A DNA stretch of 64,000 nucleotides from Pseudomonas parafulva NBRC 16636 = DSM 17004 (GCF_000730645.1 NZ_BBIU01000008.1:1-64000); one strand, 5' to 3'; counted from the stretch's first letter, positions 44,654-54,493 are shown. Made by a program: numbers and translations. Notes: generated by a model from the sequence alone, not told the origin.

Positions 44654-45927
44654 GCCACTTTGCGGTCGTTGCACCGCCCTACCCCAGCCACTTTGCGGCC
44701 ATGCAGGCGCTGGGCGCCGAGTTGGTTGCGCGTGGGCACCGGGTGAGTTTTTTCCATCAGCCTGAAGCGCAGCGCTGGGTCAGCGATACACGGCTGGGTT
44801 ACGTCGAGGTTGGCCATGCCGACTGCCCGCCGGGTAGCCTGGACCACGCCATGGGGCTGGTGGCCAGGCCAACCGGGCCGCTGCAACTGCGCCAGCTGAT
44901 ACGGCACCTGGCACAGACCACCGCCATGCTGTGCAAATGGCTGCCTGCGGCGCTGCGTGAACAGCACGTGGATGCGGTGATCTGCGACCAGATGGAGCCC
45001 GCAGGTGCACTGGCCGCCGAACATTGTGGGCTGCCGTTCTTCTCGGTGGCCTGCGCATTGCCGATCAACCGGGAGCCCGGCCTGCCGCTGCCCGTCATGC
45101 CCTTCAACCATGGCCTTGACCCGCGCATCTACGAAGGCAGTGAGCGCGTGCATGACTGGCTGATGCGGCCCATGCAACATGCGTTGGAGCAAGCGTGCCT
45201 GGCGCTGGGCCTGCCGGCACGCCAGGCGGCCCACCAGTGCCTGTCGCCCTTGGCCCAGTTGAGCCAGACACCCTGTAGCCTGGACTTCCACCGGCAAGGG
45301 CTACCCGCACACTTCCATGCGGTGGGCCCGTTGCGCGGCGCACCTTCCACCGCAACCCCCGACTGGGCGTTCGACGCCGGCAAACCACTGGTATTCGCCA
45401 GCCTGGGCACCCTGCAAGGTCACCGCTTCGAGCTGTTCGCGCGTATCGCCCAAGCCTGCCGTCGCCTGGATGCTCAACTGCTGGTTGCCCACTGCGGCGG
45501 GTTGAGCCCGGCACAACAGGCCAGCCTGCTGCACCTGGGCGCCACCCTCGTCACCGATTTCGCCCCCCAACACTGGGCCGTGCGCCAGGCCAGCGTGGTG
45601 GTCAGCCATGGCGGCCTGAACACCGTGCTCGATACCGTGGCGGCTGGCACCCCGCTGCTGGTCATCCCCATCGCCTTCGATCAGCCTGGCGTGGCTGCGC
45701 GCGTGCGCTACCACCGGCTCGGTGAGGTGCTGTCGCGCCATGCCGGGGTCGGCCCCATCACCGATGCACTGGGGCGGCTGCTCAGCCAGCCAGCCCCCAC
45801 ACACCCCGCGCTGCAGGCCGAACTCGCCACCTGCGGCGGCGTCCAGCGCGGCGCTGACATCCTTGAAACCGCATTACGCAGCGGCAAACCTGTGCTGAGG
45901 GAGGGCAACCTGTGCGCCATGACCTGA
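44650..45927 (+). CDS. crtX: Zeaxanthin glucosyltransferase CrtX
   Basis: 425 residues from the ATG at 44650. The open frame extends back to 44155 inside idi, but the ATGA overlap and the family N-terminus ([24 protein letters not shown]) fix the start. GT1-type glycosyltransferase with a C-terminal nucleotide-sugar site [29 protein letters not shown]. Transfers glucose from UDP-glucose to zeaxanthin hydroxyls. It overlaps the crtY start by 16 bp. Confidence 0.92.
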   Translation: MSHFAVVAPPYPSHFAAMQALGAELVARGHRVSFFHQPEAQRWVSDTRLGYVEVGHADCPPGSLDHAMGLVARPTGPLQLRQLIRHLAQTTAMLCKWLPAALREQHVDAVICDQMEPAGALAAEHCGLPFFSVACALPINREPGLPLPVMPFNHGLDPRIYEGSERVHDWLMRPMQHALEQACLALGLPARQAAHQCLSPLAQLSQTPCSLDFHRQGLPAHFHAVGPLRGAPSTATPDWAFDAGKPLVFASLGTLQGHRFELFARIAQACRRLDAQLLVAHCGGLSPAQQASLLHLGATLVTDFAPQHWAVRQASVVVSHGGLNTVLDTVAAGTPLLVIPIAFDQPGVAARVRYHRLGEVLSRHAGVGPITDALGRLLSQPAPTHPALQAELATCGGVQRGADILETALRSGKPVLREGNLCAMT

Positions 45928-47078
45928 TTCTGCTGGGCGGCGGCCTGGCCAATGGCCTGATTGCCTGGCGCCTGCAGCAACTGCGACCGGAACTGCGCCT
46001 GCTGTGCCTGGAGCAAGCCGCCGAGCTGGGTGGCAACCACACCTGGTCGTTCCATGATGCCGACCTGACGCCACCGCAGCAGCGCTGGCTGGCACCGCTG
46101 GTGGTCAAGCGCTGGCCGGCCTACCACGTGCACTTCCCGGCTTTTTCGCGGTGCCTTGCCAGTGGCTACGCCAGCATCACCAGCGAGCGCTTCGCCCAGG
46201 TCATCACCCCTGCCCTGGGCCCCTCACTGCGCACGGGCTGCCACGTAACCGAGGCTCGCCCCGACCAGGTCACCCTGGCCAGTGGCGAAACCCTGCACGC
46301 CAACGTGGTGCTGGACGGGCGTGGCATTCAGCCCAGCCCGCACCGGGTACTCGGCCAGCAGGCGTTTCTCGGCCAGGTGCTGCGCCTGACCGCCCCCCAC
46401 GGCTTGCAGGCCCCCATCCTGATGGATGCCCGGGTGCCGCAAGGCCAAGGCTATCGCTTTGTTTATGTGCTGCCGTTCAGCAGCGACACCCTGCTGGTGG
46501 AAGACACCCACTACGTAGACCGCCAGGCACCGGCCCCCGAGCAGTTGCGCGAACATATCGGCGCCTACCTGCAACAGCGCGGCTGGCACGTTGCCGAATG
46601 CCTGCGCGAAGAACAAGGCGTACTGCCCATCACCCTGGCCGACGATTTTCCCGCCTGGTGGGCGGCGCAGCACCGCCAGCCTGCGGTCGGCCTGCGTGCC
46701 GGGCTGTTCCACTGCACCACCGGCTACTCGTTGCCGGACGCGGTACGCCTGGCTGACTGGCTGGCCGCCCAACCACTGGACAGCGCAGCCTCGCTGACCG
46801 AGGCGCTGGGCGGCTACCTGGAACAACGCTGGCGAGACCAGCGCTTCTACCGACTGCTCAACCGCATGCTGTTCCTGGCCGGGCGACCGGACCAGCGCTG
46901 GCGTGTGATGCAACGCTTTTACCAACTGCCCGAAGGTTTGATTGCCCGGTTCTATGCGGGCCACAACACCTGGCGCGACCGCCTGCGCATTTTGTCTGGC
47001 AAGCCGCCAGTGCCGGTCGGTGAGGCCATCCAGGCCGCCTTGCGCCATTCTCCAGCCCATTTCAAGGACCCTTCATGA
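45912..47078 (+). CDS. crtY: Lycopene beta-cyclase CrtY
   Basis: 388 residues from a GTG at 45912 with GAGG upstream. The dinucleotide fold [18 protein letters not shown] begins the protein, then LGGNHTWSFHDADL, VVLDGRG, FVYVLPFSSDTLLVEDTHYVD and GLFHCTTGYSLPDAVRLAD, the conserved blocks of bacterial CrtY. Cyclises both ends of lycopene to beta-carotene. Overlaps crtX by 16 bp and crtI by 4 bp, so translation is probably coupled. Confidence 0.94.
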   Translation: MRHDLILLGGGLANGLIAWRLQQLRPELRLLCLEQAAELGGNHTWSFHDADLTPPQQRWLAPLVVKRWPAYHVHFPAFSRCLASGYASITSERFAQVITPALGPSLRTGCHVTEARPDQVTLASGETLHANVVLDGRGIQPSPHRVLGQQAFLGQVLRLTAPHGLQAPILMDARVPQGQGYRFVYVLPFSSDTLLVEDTHYVDRQAPAPEQLREHIGAYLQQRGWHVAECLREEQGVLPITLADDFPAWWAAQHRQPAVGLRAGLFHCTTGYSLPDAVRLADWLAAQPLDSAASLTEALGGYLEQRWRDQRFYRLLNRMLFLAGRPDQRWRVMQRFYQLPEGLIARFYAGHNTWRDRLRILSGKPPVPVGEAIQAALRHSPAHFKDPS

Positions 47079-48565
47079 GCAACGAACGATCCGCTTTGGT
47101 TGTCGGCGCAGGCCTGGGCGGCCTCGCTCTGGCCATTCGCCTGCAGGCTGCCGGCGTACGCACCACCCTCCTGGAGGGGCGCGACAAGCCGGGCGGGCGC
47201 GCCTACGTCTATCACGACCAAGGCTTTACCTTCGACGCCGGCCCCACGGTGATCACCGACCCGAGCGCCATCGAGGCGCTGTTCACCCTGGCCGGGCGCC
47301 CCATGCAGGACTACGTGCAATTGCTGCCGGTGGCGCCGTTCTACCGCCTGTGCTGGGAAGATGGCCGCGCCTTTGACTATGGCAACGACCAGGCCGAACT
47401 GGAGCGCCAGATCGAAGCTTTCGAGCCAGCGGATGTAGAGGGTTACCGGCAGTTTCTGGCCTACTCCAAGGACGTTCTGCAGGAGGGCTACATCAAGCTC
47501 GGCGCGGTGCCCTTCCTGTCGTTTCGCGACATGCTCCACGCTGGCCCGCAACTGGCGCGGCTGCAAGCGTGGCGCAGCGTGTACAGCATGGTCGCCAAGT
47601 TCATCAAGAACGATCAGCTGCGCCAGGCGTTCTCGTTCCACGCCTTGCTGGTCGGCGGCAACCCGTTCGCCACTTCATCGATCTACACGCTGATCCATGC
47701 CCTGGAGCGTACCTGGGGCGTGTGGTTCCCCAAAGGTGGCACCGGCGCCCTGGTACAGGGCATGGCCAAGCTGTTCACCGACATGGGCGGCACGCTGGCG
47801 CTCAACGCCCAGGTGGAGGCCTTCGAAACCCAGGGCAGCCGCCTGACCGGCGTGCGCACCCGTGACGGGCGCCGCTGGGAGGCCGACGCGGTGGCCTCCA
47901 ATGCCGACGTGGTGCACACCTATGCCGACCTGTTGGGCGGGCACCCCCGCGGCGCTCAAGAGGGCAAACGGCTCAAGGGCAAGCGCTTCAGCAATTCACT
48001 GTTCGTGGTGCACTTCGGCCTCAAACGCCCCCAGCCCCACCTGCAGCACCACACCGTGTGCTTCGGCCCGCGCTATCGTGAGTTGATCGACGATATCTTC
48101 AACGGCTCCACCCTGCCTGATGACTTCTCGCTGTACCTGCATACCCCCTGCGCCACCGACCCCAGCCTGGCGCCCGAGGGCTGCTCGAGCCACTACGTGC
48201 TCGCGCCGGTGCCGCACATGGGCAATGCCCCTATCGACTGGGAAGTGGAAGGCCCACGCTTGCGGGACCGTATCCTGCAGTACCTGGAGCACCACTACAT
48301 CCCCGGCCTGCGCGACGACCTGGTCACCTGCCGCATCTTCACCCCGCAGGACTTCCACCACGAGCTCAACGCCCACGTAGGGTCGGCCTTCTCGCTGGAG
48401 CCGTTGCTGACCCAAAGCGCCTGGTTCCGCCCGCATAACCGTGACAGCCAGGTGAGCAACCTGTACCTGGTGGGCGCTGGTACTCACCCAGGTGCCGGGG
48501 TACCCGGCGTGATCGCTTCGGCCAAGGCCACCGCCGCCCTGATGCTGGAGGACCTGCACCCATGA
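47075..48565 (+). CDS. crtI: Phytoene desaturase CrtI
   Basis: 496 residues. FAD-binding N-terminus (ALVVGAGLGGLALAIRLQAAGVRTTLLEGRDKPGGRAYVY), FTFDAGPTVITDP, and the C-terminal bacterial-type desaturase signature NLYLVGAGTHPGAGVPGVIASAKATAALML. Carries out the four desaturations from phytoene to lycopene. Starts within an ATGA overlap with crtY and ends in another with crtB. Length is normal for the family (about 490). Confidence 0.95.
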   Translation: MSNERSALVVGAGLGGLALAIRLQAAGVRTTLLEGRDKPGGRAYVYHDQGFTFDAGPTVITDPSAIEALFTLAGRPMQDYVQLLPVAPFYRLCWEDGRAFDYGNDQAELERQIEAFEPADVEGYRQFLAYSKDVLQEGYIKLGAVPFLSFRDMLHAGPQLARLQAWRSVYSMVAKFIKNDQLRQAFSFHALLVGGNPFATSSIYTLIHALERTWGVWFPKGGTGALVQGMAKLFTDMGGTLALNAQVEAFETQGSRLTGVRTRDGRRWEADAVASNADVVHTYADLLGGHPRGAQEGKRLKGKRFSNSLFVVHFGLKRPQPHLQHHTVCFGPRYRELIDDIFNGSTLPDDFSLYLHTPCATDPSLAPEGCSSHYVLAPVPHMGNAPIDWEVEGPRLRDRILQYLEHHYIPGLRDDLVTCRIFTPQDFHHELNAHVGSAFSLEPLLTQSAWFRPHNRDSQVSNLYLVGAGTHPGAGVPGVIASAKATAALMLEDLHP

Positions 48566-49551
48566 CCCCGGCCAGCCATGACGCGTTGCTGGCCCACGCC
48601 GAACACAGCATCGCGGTGGGCTCCAAGAGCTTCGCCGCCGCCTCCCGCCTGTTCGACGCGCAAACCCGGCGCAGTGCTGTACTGCTGTACGCGTGGTGCC
48701 GGCACTGCGACGATGTGATCGATGGCCAGCAGGCGGGCCACGATGCGGTGGTGCTGACGCCTCAGCAGGCCCGCGAACGCCTGGCCACACTGCAATTGCA
48801 GACCGACGCCGCCTGCGCCGGCCGGCCGGTGCATGACCCGGCCTTCGCCGCCTTGCAGGAGGTGGTGCGCCGCCATGGCGTCACCCGGGACGAGGCATTC
48901 GCCTTGCTGGAGGGCTTTGCCCAGGATGTCTCGGGCTGCCGCTATCAGACCCTGGACGAGGTAATGGGCTACTGCTACCACGTGGCCGGCGTGGTCGGCC
49001 TGATGATGGCGAGGGTGATGGGGGTTCATGAACAACAGGTACTAGACCGGGCCTGCGACCTGGGCCTGGCCATGCAACTGACCAATATCGCCCGGGATAT
49101 CGTCGACGATGCCCGGGTGGGCCGCTGCTACTTGCCAGCCACCTGGCTGGCAGAGTTCCAGGTACCCGCCCAGGCACTGGCCGACCCCCGCCACCGCCGC
49201 GCCGTGGCGAGCATGGCCCAGCGCCTGGTGGCCGAAGCCGAGCCTTACTACGCCAGCGCCCAGGCGGGGCTGGCAGCACTGCCGCTGCGCTGCGCGTGGG
49301 CCGTTGCCACCGCTGGCCAGGTGTATCGGCGTATTGGCCACAAGGTGATGCGGGCAGGCACCGACGCCTGGGACGGGCGCCTGTCCACCACACGGCTGGA
49401 AAAGGTGGGCGCGTTGCTCAGTGGCCTGTGGCAGGCCCTGACCCGGCGGCTGCATCGCCACCCTCGGCGGCCTGCGCAGCTGTGGCAGCGCCCTTGCGAC
49501 GCAGTGGCCCATCATGATGAGCACGCAGTTGCCGACGCAGCCGCTCGATAG
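48562..49551 (+). CDS. crtB: Phytoene synthase CrtB
   Basis: 329 residues. Head-to-head prenyl synthase with two Asp-rich motifs, CRHCDDVIDG and NIARDIVDDARVGRCYLP, plus YCYHVAGVVGLMMARVMG. Joins two GGPP into phytoene. The last 134 bp (about 45 codons) are antisense to the 3' end of crtZ, an unusually long overlap for convergent coding regions. The C-terminal tail after about 290 is Arg-rich and longer than in Pantoea CrtB. Confidence 0.94.
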   Translation: MTPASHDALLAHAEHSIAVGSKSFAAASRLFDAQTRRSAVLLYAWCRHCDDVIDGQQAGHDAVVLTPQQARERLATLQLQTDAACAGRPVHDPAFAALQEVVRRHGVTRDEAFALLEGFAQDVSGCRYQTLDEVMGYCYHVAGVVGLMMARVMGVHEQQVLDRACDLGLAMQLTNIARDIVDDARVGRCYLPATWLAEFQVPAQALADPRHRRAVASMAQRLVAEAEPYYASAQAGLAALPLRCAWAVATAGQVYRRIGHKVMRAGTDAWDGRLSTTRLEKVGALLSGLWQALTRRLHRHPRRPAQLWQRPCDAVAHHDEHAVADAAAR

Positions 49552-49969
49552 ACGGCGCGTACAGGAAGCCGAACGAGACGCACCCCTCTTTGCCCGGTAC
49601 CGCGTGATGCAACAGGTGGGCCTGGTAAAGCCGCTTCAGGTAGCCCCGGCGCGGCACCACCTTGAACGGCCAGCGCCGGTGCACCAGGCCATCGTGGGCC
49701 ACGAAATACAGCAGGCCGTAGGCAGTCATGCCCGCGCCTACCCATTGCAGCGGGTACCACCCGGCGTTGCCCAGGGCGATCAGAATGATGGCCAGCACGG
49801 CAAACACCACCGCATACAAGTCGTTCTTTTCGAACAGGCCAGTGCGCGGCTCATGGTGCGAGCGGTGCCAGCCCCAGCCGAAGCCATGCATGATGTACTT
49901 GTGCGCCAGCCAGGCAACGGCTTCCATGGTTGCCAGGGTGCCGAAGAAGGTCAGCAGCGTAACGGTCAT
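49418..49969 (-). CDS. crtZ: Beta-carotene 3-hydroxylase CrtZ
   Basis: 183 residues from the ATG at 49969 (GGAG upstream). Membrane diiron hydroxylase with the four His boxes: H23-x4-H28, H35-x2-H38-H39, H92-x4-H97 and H118-x2-H121-H122, and hydrophobic segments between. Hydroxylates beta-carotene to zeaxanthin. It converges on crtB with a 134-bp overlap covering roughly its last 45 residues, which are low-complexity Ala/Gly-rich. Opposite orientation to crtXYIB, as in Pantoea clusters. Confidence 0.93.
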   Translation of the reverse strand: MTVTLLTFFGTLATMEAVAWLAHKYIMHGFGWGWHRSHHEPRTGLFEKNDLYAVVFAVLAIILIALGNAGWYPLQWVGAGMTAYGLLYFVAHDGLVHRRWPFKVVPRRGYLKRLYQAHLLHHAVPGKEGCVSFGFLYAPSIERLRRQLRAHHDGPLRRKGAATAAQAAEGGDAAAGSGPATGH

Positions 49970-50155
49970 GCTTGCGCTCCGGGCGATGTCGGACAACGAG
50001 GGCGTCCGGTGGTGGATAGTGCAGCTAAGAGTACGAGGGGGCGCTCAGTGTTCCATCACAGCGCTGCCCAAACGGTGTTCATGCTGCCAATCGGCAGTCT
50101 CACACAGGATCCCGTATGCTGCCAGGGCAGTGAACGGGTTTAGCCAAGGTTGCTC

Positions 50156-51091
50156 ATGTATTCCTCAGAACGCCTGAAAGGCATTGATGTGTTCGTTACC
50201 GTGGCCGACCTCGGCAGCTTCACGGCAGCCGCCGAGCGGCTGAACCTTACCGGCTCTGCGGTGAGCAAGAGCATTGCCAGGCTGGAGGCGCGCCTGGGCA
50301 CGCGGTTGTTCAACCGCACTACTCGCCGGTTGGCACTCAGCGAAGCCGGCGTGACGTTTTATCGCACCTGCACCTGCGTACTGGCCGACCTCGAAGAGGT
50401 GGAGCACGCATTGCTGGTAACAGGCGACCAGCCCCACGGCAAGGTACGCATCGAGCTGCCGGCGTCCTACGGGCGCCTGCATGTGTTGCCGCTGATCCTC
50501 GACTTCATTCGCCTGCACCCTTTGCTGCAGCCCCATGTGTCGTTCTCGGACCGTTTCGTCGACCCGGTCTACGAAGGCATCGACATCGTGGTACGCATCG
50601 GCGGCCCCGACACCTGGCCAGCAGCGCTGGGGCACCAGTATTTCGGTGCGCAGCGCCTGGTGTTCTGCGCAGCGCCCGCCTACCTGGCCGAGCACGGCGT
50701 ACCCCAGCATGAGCGGGACCTGGAACACCATCACTGCGTCGGCTATGGGCATACCGACGGCCAGGTCAGCCCCTGGTTGTTCAAGGGCCGCCAACCGGGC
50801 GAGATGGAGCAACGCACGCTGCAACCGCGTATCGCGGTGGGCGATGGCGAGGGTGAGGTCGCGGCGGTGCTGGCCGGCCATGGGATCGGTCAGTTGCCCA
50901 CCTGGCTGACCCAACGGCACCTGGACCGGGGTGACCTGGTGGAAGTGCTGCCAGGGCTGGCGACCGACGGCCTGCCGATGAACCTGGTATGGCTGAAAAG
51001 CCGCGAAGCCCTGCCCAAGGTACGGGCGTTGCTTGACTACCTGCTGGCGCGGCTGGCGCCACACGGCACACGGCCAGGGCCGTCAGCCTGA
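50156..51091 (+). CDS. LysR-family transcriptional regulator
   Basis: 311 residues from the ATG at 50156 (AAGG six bases upstream). HTH at about 4-62 (LKGIDVFVTVADLGSFTAAAERLNLTGSAVSKSIARLE), then a CrgA-type effector domain. Divergent from crtZ (186-bp gap) and convergent with an MFS gene that it overlaps by 55 bp at the 3' end. It might act on crtZ or on the MFS gene, but pairing is not clear from layout. Confidence 0.88.
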   Translation: MYSSERLKGIDVFVTVADLGSFTAAAERLNLTGSAVSKSIARLEARLGTRLFNRTTRRLALSEAGVTFYRTCTCVLADLEEVEHALLVTGDQPHGKVRIELPASYGRLHVLPLILDFIRLHPLLQPHVSFSDRFVDPVYEGIDIVVRIGGPDTWPAALGHQYFGAQRLVFCAAPAYLAEHGVPQHERDLEHHHCVGYGHTDGQVSPWLFKGRQPGEMEQRTLQPRIAVGDGEGEVAAVLAGHGIGQLPTWLTQRHLDRGDLVEVLPGLATDGLPMNLVWLKSREALPKVRALLDYLLARLAPHGTRPGPSA

Positions 51092-52272
51092 GGTGCAAGG
51101 CCCCGCACCAAGGGCACCAGCAACAGCGCCAACAACGCCACCGCTGCGGCCACATAGCCCAGGTTTTCGATGCCAAGGGCAGGAATGGCCAGGCCACCCA
51201 GCACGGCCCCCAAGCCGATACCGGCATTGGCTGCGGAAACGTTGGTGGTACCTGCCAGCGCTTGAGCGTGGTTTACCGACGCCATCACCCGGACCTGGCT
51301 GATGGGGTACAGCGCGGTGTTGGCCACGCCCCACACCGCCAGTGCCAGGCAAAACAGCACGCCCATATGTGCCAGCGGCACCAGTGCTGCCATGCCCATG
51401 CCCAGCAACGCCAGAAAACCGGCAGTGGCCATAAGCGCCGAACGCTCCACCGCCCGGCCACCGGCCCAGTTGCCGAGCAACCCGACTGCCCCGAAGCCCA
51501 TCAGCCACCAGCCGGTGTGGGCTGCCGGCACGCCGGCGACGCGCTGCAGCAGGTCGGCCAGGTAGGTGTAACCGGTGAACATGGCGGTAAACACCACCAC
51601 TGACAGCAGCACGTTGGCGAGGAAGAAGCGCTCGGTGAAGATCCGCGCCTGACGGGCAAAATCCACCTTCGCCGTACGGGGCACCTGCGGCATCCACACC
51701 CACATGGCCAGGGCCATCAGCAGCGACAAGCTGGCCAGCACCCAGAACGCGCCGCGCCAGCCCATGGCCTGCGCGGCCAGGGTGCCAAGTGGAATGCCCA
51801 GCAGCATGGCTGCCGAAATGCCCAGGTATACCCTCGATACCGCCCGCCCGGCGTTGCCCGGCCCGGCCAACTGGCCAGCCGTCTCGCTGGCAGTGCCCCA
51901 GAACACCGGCAGCGCCAGGGCTGGAATCACCCGCGCAATGGCCAGCACCCAAAAGCTGCCCGAGACGGCGGCCAGCGCATTGGAGGCGGCAAACAGCACG
52001 AGAATGCCGATAAACAGCCGCTTGCGGTCCAGGTGGGCCAACAGCGCGGTCAGCAAGGGCCCCGCCAGCATGACCGTGAACGCGAACAGGGTGACCAATT
52101 GCCCAGCCACCGAAATCGACACCCCCAGGTCGCGACTGAGCGCGGGCAACAGGCCGACGATCAGAAATTCGGTAGTCACGATTAGAAAGGCGGAAAAGGC
52201 CAGGATGGCGATGCTGATCCCGGCGTTTCGATCACCGGGGGGAACGGCAAGATCAGGTTGTGCAACAGGCAT
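51037..52272 (-). CDS. MFS transporter, DHA1 family
   Basis: 411 residues, 12 predicted helices. FLIVTTEFLIVGLLPALSRDLGVSISVAGQLVTLFAFTVMLAGPL in TM1-TM2 and the LAHLDRKRLFIG loop are typical of sugar-efflux/drug:H+ antiporters of the DHA1 type. Its 3' end runs 55 bp into the convergent LysR gene, and the C-terminal tail is Gly/Pro/Arg-rich and probably non-essential. Substrate unknown. Confidence 0.87.
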   Translation of the reverse strand: MPVAQPDLAVPPGDRNAGISIAILAFSAFLIVTTEFLIVGLLPALSRDLGVSISVAGQLVTLFAFTVMLAGPLLTALLAHLDRKRLFIGILVLFAASNALAAVSGSFWVLAIARVIPALALPVFWGTASETAGQLAGPGNAGRAVSRVYLGISAAMLLGIPLGTLAAQAMGWRGAFWVLASLSLLMALAMWVWMPQVPRTAKVDFARQARIFTERFFLANVLLSVVVFTAMFTGYTYLADLLQRVAGVPAAHTGWWLMGFGAVGLLGNWAGGRAVERSALMATAGFLALLGMGMAALVPLAHMGVLFCLALAVWGVANTALYPISQVRVMASVNHAQALAGTTNVSAANAGIGLGAVLGGLAIPALGIENLGYVAAAVALLALLLVPLVRGLAPQADGPGRVPCGASRASR

Positions 52273-52466
52273 CGGTTAGTACTCACAACAGTAAAGCATC
52301 AGTCTATTCGTTCTCTGGCTTCTTATTGCCGGCCATATTTCACAAATTGCCTGAATCCAGATCATCAATTAAGCGCTGATGTATACAACTTTTCAGATTC
52401 CTGATTACATAACCTCTCGCCTACGACGTCTGTCATCGCTGACGCGTATTGCGACAGGCTCAAGCC

Positions 52467-53840
52467 ATGTCACTCGTACAACCCAAAAAAACACTGCTGG
52501 TCAAAAATGCTGAACTGCTGGTGACCATGGACGGCCAACGCCGCGAAATACGCGGCGGCGGGCTGTTCATTGAAGACAACCTGATCACCCAGGTCGGCCC
52601 CAGCGACACCCTGCCCCAACACGCGGATGTGGTGCTGGACATGGCCGGCAAGGTGGTTATCCCAGGGCTGGTCAACACCCACCACCACATGTATCAGAGC
52701 CTCACCCGGGTAGTGCCTGCCGCCCAGGATGGGGAGCTGTTCAACTGGCTCACCCAGCTGTACCCGATCTGGGCACGGCTGACCCCGGAAATGATCGCGG
52801 TATCGACCCAGACCGCCATGGCCGAACTGATCCTGTCCGGTTGCACCACCTCCAGCGACCACCTGTACATCTACCCCAACGGCTGCAAGCTCGACGACAG
52901 CATTCACGCGGCCGCCGACATCGGCATGCGCTTCCATGCCGCGCGCGGCAGCATGAGCGTGGGCCGCAGCCAGGGCGGCCTGCCACCAGACTCGGTGGTG
53001 GAGAAGGAACCCGACATCCTCAAGGAGTCGCAACGGCTGATCGAGGACTACCACGACGCCAGCCACGGCGCCATGCGCCGCATTGTGGTAGCGCCCTGCT
53101 CGCCGTTCTCGGTCAGCCGCGACCTGATGCGCGAAGCGGCCGTGCTGGCCCGGCACTACGGTGTGTCGATGCACACGCACCTGGCGGAGAACGTCAACGA
53201 CATCGCCTACAGCCGGGAAAAATTCGGCATGACCCCTGCCGAATACGCCGAAGACCTTGGCTGGGTGGGGCACGATGTCTGGCACGCCCACTGCGTGCAA
53301 CTGGACCAGCACGGCATCGAACTGTTCGCCCGCACCGGTACCGGTGTTGCCCATTGCCCATGCTCGAACATGCGCCTGGCTTCGGGTATTGCCCCGGTGC
53401 GCCGCATGCGGGATCACGGGGTGCCGGTGGGCCTCGGGGTGGACGGCTCGGCGTCCAACGATGGCGCCAGCATGATTGGCGAGGTACGCCAGGCCTTGCT
53501 GCTGCAGCGGGTAGGATTCGGCCCGGATGCCATGACCGCGCGCGAGGCGCTGGAGATCGCCACACTGGGCGGGGCGAAGGTGCTTAACCGTGATGATATC
53601 GGCGCACTGGCCCCTGGCATGGTGGCCGACTTCGTCGCTTTCGACCTTGGGAACGTGGCCTATGCCGGGGCTCACCACGACCCGCTGGCGGCGTTGGTGT
53701 TCTGCACCCCAACCCAGGTGCACACCAGCGTGATCAATGGCCGCGTCATGGTGCAGGGCGGGCACCTGGTTACCGTGGACCTGCCACGGGTACTGGAGCG
53801 CCACAACCAGCTGGCGCGCCAGCTGGTCAGCGGCGACTGA
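52467..53840 (+). CDS. 8-oxoguanine deaminase-type amidohydrolase
   Basis: 457 residues from the ATG at 52467; an in-frame start at 52449 lacks support. Metal amidohydrolase (TIM barrel) with GLVNTHHHMYQSLTR (H-x-H), GVSMHTHLAEN, WHAHCV, and LGVDGSASNDGASM (late catalytic Asp). This arrangement and ASNDGASM match the Pseudomonas 8-oxoguanine deaminase/AtzB-like group, which deaminates 8-oxoguanine to urate or related purines. Isocytosine or pterin deamination is an alternative. Stands alone, followed by a terminator at 53848-53886. Confidence 0.85.
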   Translation: MSLVQPKKTLLVKNAELLVTMDGQRREIRGGGLFIEDNLITQVGPSDTLPQHADVVLDMAGKVVIPGLVNTHHHMYQSLTRVVPAAQDGELFNWLTQLYPIWARLTPEMIAVSTQTAMAELILSGCTTSSDHLYIYPNGCKLDDSIHAAADIGMRFHAARGSMSVGRSQGGLPPDSVVEKEPDILKESQRLIEDYHDASHGAMRRIVVAPCSPFSVSRDLMREAAVLARHYGVSMHTHLAENVNDIAYSREKFGMTPAEYAEDLGWVGHDVWHAHCVQLDQHGIELFARTGTGVAHCPCSNMRLASGIAPVRRMRDHGVPVGLGVDGSASNDGASMIGEVRQALLLQRVGFGPDAMTAREALEIATLGGAKVLNRDDIGALAPGMVADFVAFDLGNVAYAGAHHDPLAALVFCTPTQVHTSVINGRVMVQGGHLVTVDLPRVLERHNQLARQLVSGD

Positions 53841-53847
53841 CCGCCCA

Positions 53848-53886
53848 GCCGGGCCCGCGCAGGGTGTGCGCAGGCCCGGCCGTTTT
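53848..53886 (+). terminator. Rho-independent terminator after the deaminase gene
   Basis: GCCGGGCC at 53848-53855 pairs with GGCCCGGC at 53873-53880, extended by inner GCGC pairs, and is followed by CGTTTTC. Located 8 bp after the deaminase stop. Confidence 0.8.
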
Positions 53887-54377
53887 CACAGCGCCATCAC
53901 CATCTCGTGCCAGGCCATGCCCCCATGCTCGGAGGGTGACGGCTGCACATAGCGGTAGCCCATCTTCTCGTACAACGGCACATGCTGGGCCTTGCACATC
54001 AAGTGGATGGTCTGTTTGCCTGCGGCCTTCATCTGGGCGACAAAGGCCTGCATCAGCTGCCTGGCGTAGCCCTTGCCCTGCTGGGCGGGGTCGACCACCA
54101 CCGACATGATCACCACGTTCGGTGCGGCCGGGTCGTGCCCCACCAGCTCCTTGAAGGCCTCGTCCGACATGACTACCTGGTGGGCACAACCGCTGTTGAT
54201 GAAGCCAACGATATCGCCATCGCTCTCCAGCAGCAGGAAGCCTTGGGGGTATTGGGTGATGCGGGTGGCAATCTTTTCCAGCGTGGCGGCTTCGTCCCCT
54301 TCGTAGGCGCCAGTTTCGATGGCATGGCAGCGGTAGGCATCCTCTGCGACCGGGGAGCGGAATTGAAGCGTGGGCAT
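53886..54377 (-). CDS. GNAT family N-acetyltransferase
   Basis: 163 residues. FRSPVAEDAYRCHAIETGAYEGDEAATLEKI resembles the N-terminus of arylalkylamine-type acetyltransferases. The acetyl-CoA site is MSVVVDPAQQGKGYARQLMQAFV and the C-terminal PLYEKMGYRYVQPSPSEHGGMAWHEMVM includes the Y near the active site. Acetylates an unknown amine. Convergent with the deaminase gene; the shared terminator lies at its stop. Confidence 0.85.
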   Translation of the reverse strand: MPTLQFRSPVAEDAYRCHAIETGAYEGDEAATLEKIATRITQYPQGFLLLESDGDIVGFINSGCAHQVVMSDEAFKELVGHDPAAPNVVIMSVVVDPAQQGKGYARQLMQAFVAQMKAAGKQTIHLMCKAQHVPLYEKMGYRYVQPSPSEHGGMAWHEMVMAL

Positions 54378-54493
54378 GGCGGTTATCCTTGGGTGAGGCG
54401 TAGGGCTGGTCTATGGTAACCGCCCGTCAAGCTTGCCGCGATGCCGTAATGGCAAGCATCATGGGCACCTTACTTGATGCTGCGGATTTACCG

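Noticed and set aside
52470..53804. 444-codon minus-strand frame opposite the deaminase
   Set aside because: Shadow frame rich in His/Val/Gly without domains; the amidohydrolase motifs are on the plus strand.
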